A stretch of DNA of 64,000 bases from Golubevia sp. BC0850. Lineage: Eukaryota; Basidiomycota; Exobasidiomycetes; Golubeviales; Golubeviaceae. Each line of letters begins with the position of its first letter. Position 1 is the first letter of the stretch. Shown piece after piece: positions 60,260 through 64,000 of this stretch. The notes under the pieces were generated by a model that ran no database searches, had not been told where the DNA came from, and saw only the letters and a program-made list of their open reading frames with translations. The stretch is taken from positions 372,001 to 436,000 of the forward strand of contig JAAVVG010000006.1 in assembly GCA_012976225.1 (NCBI GenBank). The letters run 5' to 3'. Made by a program: the position numbers and the translations under genes.

Positions 60260-62891
60260 TTACGAAGAAGACCCGGAAGATTGAATTCCCAACCTATTCC
60301 CAACTCTTAAATGTCTTTCTCTATTCTTTTGAGTTTTTCTAGAACTTGATACTTTAGAGCGAGAGGGAGTCTGTCTGAAATGTTCATTCTCCCCTTCCAC
60401 AGTGGTGGTAACTCTCTCATCTTCAATTCTGGCAGACTGATTTGACCAAATAGACCAACCGAACCCAATTCTCCTAGCTAATTGACCTAATAACCTAAGA
60501 GGCACATTAGAGAAAACGTCATTCAAAGCTTCAAATGCAGAAGGTTCGAAAGCAGTACTTGAAGAACTCGAAGAATTAAAAGTATTAGGATTAGACAATT
60601 GATGACTTTGCAATTGAAGTTGTTTAACAGTTGAAGAAAAAGCCAGAGAATCGGAATCTTGATTCAAATTGTCCAATTGATTCTCTTGCAAAGAGAAGTT
60701 GGTATCTTCCTGAAAATCAGAAAGGATGTTATCTGACTTTGAATTTCCGCTCTTGTTTGAAAATCTTGATCTTGGTTTTGAAAGTTGAAGGATAGGTGAA
60801 AGATGATTTTGATTTGAATGATCTTCCATTGCAGTTTCTTCTCCTGAACTTCCATCATCAATCTTACTACTTTCTTCTGCCTTCAATTCTTGAATTTTGT
60901 TCATCTCTCTGATTCTGAAATCCTGATAATCATATTCAAACTTTCCATTAGAATCCATCTCTCCCTGAGTACCAAAGGAAATCATTCTCTTACCCTTCAA
61001 AAACATTTCATCGGCTCCATTCTGATTTAAAAAGGAATCCAAAACTTCAGGTTCTAGATCAAAGATTTTCTTTAAGAGTGATCCTATTAATCGATTTCTT
61101 GTAGATAGAGAAGAAGGATTTGTAAGGGCAGGCGAAGCATCGGTAGACTTCATCTCTTCATCTTGAAGGGTAGTCTGATTTTCATCCATGACTTTCAATT
61201 TCTCTCGCTCAGCAACTTGACGATGAGATCTTTCAACCCTCTTTCCTTTTCCTTTGTCTTTTCTCATAACGTCAATCGACCTTCCATTAGACATTCCACT
61301 TTGACTAGTGTTGCTTCTTTTACTACTCCTCAAATCACCTTCTAGTCCAACTCTTCGATGCCTTCTCTTTGGAACCCTCAATCCTCCTCCACCAGATCCA
61401 AAATCTAAAGAAGAAGTATCATTGCACGATCTAGAGGAAGAATTGATGAACCTATTCCTAGATCTCGATCCTAATCCTAGACCAGCACTTTCAGCTTGAG
61501 GATTAGAATGCAAAGAACTTTCAAAAGCTAAATCTGAAGCCGAAGGATTTGGATTTGAATTCTCAACATCAGAACCAGAAGTATAAATGATAGAATCTTC
61601 TTGAGATTGAGTGTTTCCAAAGGAACCATTCCCATCTCTACTTTCAACTTTTAAATAGGAAGAATTTGTCGTCTGATTTCGATTTGAGAACCAACTCCAA
61701 GAACTAGACCCACTTCTTCTTTGTCTTTCCAGATTATTGGAGATATTGATTTCAGAATCTGAAAGGTCTTGAGATTCTTTATCAGTGGTAGAAATCGAAC
61801 CTCCTCTTACATTTCTTCTAGAATTACCTCCAATACTAGCTTTCGAATCGTTTCTAATCCTTCTTCTTCTGTTAAGTCTAGTCATTGTTTCTTCTTCATC
61901 GTCTAAATCTTGTTCTATATCTCCATCATGTGAAGTTGAAAGATAACCTGCATCTCCTTCGATTACCTCATCATCATCATCTTCATCCTCATCTTCCTCA
62001 GTTAAACCAACCATATCAGAGAGTTCAGCAGCAGAAACTGATCCTGAATGATCACTGAAAAGTTCCGAATTTTCTGGATGAGGGTTTTGATGAGATGAAG
62101 AAGTCGATCTTTCTTGATCTGATTGATTTGAAAATTGAGATTGAGATCCTGAACCTGAATTTCGTTGATTCAAATTGGGTCTTGTGATGCTTCGATTTTC
62201 TGAAAGTTGGCTATGATTTAAATGAGAAGATAAAGATTGATCTCTTGAGAATCTACCTGTTCCATCATGTAGAGGTAAAGTGTTGGTGGGTAGAATTGGA
62301 GAACTTGAAGAAGTTGGAGAATTGAATTCTTGGAATGGATCTGTGGGTGAATTGGACCTTGGAGTTGCTTTATGAGTGGAATTGGGAAGGTGTGGGTGGA
62401 AAGATAGGAGAGGTTAAAGGAGGGGGTCAGTGAGACTGAGCCACAAGAGAGAGAGGGATCAATCCTCGCAGCTTGCTGGATGAAAGTGTCTTTCAACTCG
62501 ATTGTTATCTAGATGAGAATGAGATCCAAGGATTCATGGCAGTTATTCGACCAAGAATCAAGTCAAGGTAGTTTGCGATTGACTCCCTTTCATGCCAATC
62601 TCCTTATCAAAGACCACTCTACCCTCCTGCCATCCTCTTTCTTCAGGCTTGTGACTCACCGTTATTCCTTCCCCTTTCTCTTTCCCCACTACTGCTCTGA
62701 TTGAATAACTGCTGTCTATCCCTCCCAGGGAAGACGAGACTCCAATCTGTGTCTGATTCAAGATGGCTGAGGCTATTCTTGTCTCTCCCTCTTTCCCTTT
62801 CCCTTTCCCTCTCCCTTTCTCTTTCTCTTTCTCGTTCTCCCTCTTTCTTCTTTGAATCTGAAAGTCTACTTCTTGGTTGCGCGAATGCCAT
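60260..62891 (-). CDS. Ser/Asn-rich disordered protein, unknown
   Basis: Two exons, 62891-62660 and 62367-60260, about 779 residues. The second exon is a clear long frame that has no ATG near its 5' end. The first exon (MAFAQPRSRLSDSKKKEGER, then an Arg/Glu dipeptide repeat) ends at a GTGAGT donor whose phase fits, but the acceptor (AAAG at 62368) is weak and more introns may exist. The protein has an acidic cluster (EEDEDEDDDDEVIEGD), a basic cluster (RRHRRVG, KDKGKGKRVERSHRQ), a short leucine-rich motif LIGSLLKKIFDLEPEVLDSF and a conserved-looking patch FSNVPLRLLGQLARRIGFGW. No known domain is recognised. Basic clusters could be nuclear localisation signals. Confidence 0.6.
62779..62850 (-). 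repeat. Polypurine microsatellite coding for Arg/Glu repeats
   Basis: On the minus strand GAAAGG/GAGAAA-type hexamers run across this stretch inside the predicted first exon, giving alternating Glu and Arg. On the plus strand it reads as repeated CTTTCC units. Length variation would change the protein's charge block. Confidence 0.65.
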
Positions 62892-63345
62892 CGAATCTGA
62901 TTGAGTGACTTGAAAGGATGATGCGGTGAAGTCAAAGAGAATTGGCCTGATGATTATCGATTAGCATGAGCGGCTTTTCAAATTTGGACGCCTTCTTCAG
63001 TCCTATCTGTTGATCCCATTGAGACACGGATTTGAGTCTCTCTATGTATCTGCTTCCCCTTCAATCAGTTGAACCATCGGATGACTCATCTCTCAACTGA
63101 ATACTGAAGACAGCCGTTCTCTTGGGAGCTTTCTCTCTCAAACTCACCGAGTCGAACCTCTTCTTGGACTTCGAATCATGCCAATTGTTGTTCTCCCAAA
63201 GCCCCTCGCCAAGAAAATCGTCAAAAACAGTGTTATTCAGAAGAAAAGTAGAATCACATGTTGTTCGTAAGTTTAGCAACGGCTAGGGAATAATCATAAA
63301 AGCCAACATCAATCTTTTGCCACCCTTTCCTCGTATCCCTCCTCC
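62892..63345. other. Intergenic spacer
   Basis: 454 bp between the disordered protein and the partial gene at the right edge. A 72-codon minus-strand frame at 63061-63279 has no domain or splice partner. Nothing is called. Confidence 0.4.
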
Positions 63346-64000
63346 TCATGCCAACGGCATTTGACTTTGAACTTCAAATTCAACGGCATTCTCCTCAACG
63401 TATTCCGAGCTGTAGTCTCCAACAGGGAAAACGCGTAAGATTTCCTCCTCCTTGACCTGTCTGTAACTCTCGACTTCCGATTGACTGGGCCCACATTCGA
63501 AAGGTTCGTAGAATTCGGTTGAAGCATACCAAGAAACCGTAGTCAGCCCAACCGGTAGATCCAAAGAAGCAGTTTGACCTCTGAAGAAAATGTTGGCAGT
63601 GGTGTTTAGGAAGACTCCGGTCTCGTAACTGCGTGAATGGGAGATTACGAAGAGGGTTTGTCAACAACCCAAGAGGGGAAAGCTCGCCTTCCATCACTTA
63701 CCGATCGTTTTGGTTCAAGATAGTCAAGCTGAATCTGCTACAGCCTTGATCACCTTTGGCTTGGAAAGCTTGAGTAACAAGATTTGGATCCAAGGCAAAG
63801 ATTCCAATCTTTCGAGCAGCCCCTTCGAATTCATCGCCTTTATTTTTATGTCCTTCACTTTTAACAGGAGTTTCGAATCTTCTTGAAGCCAGACTTCCAT
63901 GAGCTAACATAACATAATCTGAAGTTCTCTGCATTTCTAAACTTCCATCTTCTTTAGTTAAGACTTGAAGTGGAGCCAAACAATTGACGCAAGCTCCGTC
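63346..64000 (-). CDS. Unknown protein, 3' part only (5' end beyond window)
   Basis: Two exons are visible: 64000-63702 (open at the window edge) and 63628-63346, joined in phase. The visible part is about 194 residues. It starts inside the gene with DGACVNCLAPLQV (a CxxC pair), then SDYVMLAHGSLASRRFETPV, a polar loop and GIFALDPNLVTQAFQAKGDQ. The second exon gives YETGVFLNTTANIFFRGQTA, SLDLPVGLTTVSWYASTEFY and a Glu-rich C-terminus ending VQSQMPLA. The alternating hydrophobic pattern suggests a beta-rich fold. I recognise no family; the missing N-terminal part may be decisive. Confidence 0.65.

Noticed and set aside
59821-60303. 160-codon minus-strand frame between POL5 and the disordered protein
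   Set aside because: It overlaps the C-terminus of the neighbouring gene, is biased by low-complexity sequence and has no domain.

Overview
The window is nuclear DNA from a fungus, most probably a basidiomycete. Genes are compact and carry many short introns (mostly 50-150 nt) with GTGAGT-type donors. The gene set is fungal: Zn2Cys6 regulator, Sip5, Pol5, Irc21-like cytochrome b5 and Aim34-like proteins. The DUF6534 membrane family points to Basidiomycota. I cannot name the genus. No rRNA, tRNA, CRISPR array, LTR element or DNA transposon was recognised. All gene models were spliced by hand from reading frame, splice signals and intron phase.

Layout: 1-2.1 kb, no recognised gene. 2.1-6.2 kb (+), a transcription factor with two complete Zn2Cys6 clusters. 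6.5-9.6 kb (-), N-myristoyltransferase. 9.7-11.7 kb (+), a decayed arrestin-like gene. 12.7-14.4 kb (+), a secreted, cysteine-free precursor with three exon-encoded repeats and dibasic sites. 14.9-16.3 kb (+), complex I subunit NDUFS4. 16.5-18.8 kb (-), an RNase H-fold protein that has lost most catalytic residues. 19.1-19.5 kb (-), a small unknown protein. 20.2-21.7 kb (-), ribosomal protein uL23. 22.4-25.5 kb (+), a Ser/Thr-rich single-pass membrane protein. 25.8-27.5 kb (-), cytochrome b5-domain protein, divergent from 27.5-29.1 kb (+), splicing factor Slt11/RBM22. 29.3-30.9 kb (+), an Aim34-like SAP protein. 31.1-35.2 kb (+), UPF1. 36.5-37.4 kb (+), a second secreted precursor related to the one at 12.7 kb. 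37.7-40.3 kb (+), a frame-disrupted cytochrome P450. 41.5-43.4 kb (+), DUF6534 membrane protein. 44.2-46.8 kb (+), Sip5-like RING protein. 47.4-49.3 kb (+), acetyl-CoA acetyltransferase. 49.5-54.5 kb (+), a very long alpha/beta hydrolase. 55.1-59.7 kb (-), Pol5. 60.3-62.9 kb (-), a disordered unknown. 63.3-64.0 kb (-), the 3' part of an unknown gene running off the window.

The most novel feature is the pair of secreted precursors at 12.7 and 36.5 kb. They share a signal peptide ending SALPV, an intron directly after it, kexin-type dibasic sites, a KEAQDA motif and a DDFDLL C-terminus. Neither has a cysteine. Both have a TATA box about 180-195 nt before the ATG and the same perfect 12-bp palindrome GTAGCCGGCTAC in the leader. 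I saw this palindrome nowhere else in the window. This suggests a co-regulated family of processed peptides. Most other genes are unlinked housekeeping functions. One plausible link is that the Sip5-like protein begins with a myristoylation signal and the window also encodes N-myristoyltransferase.
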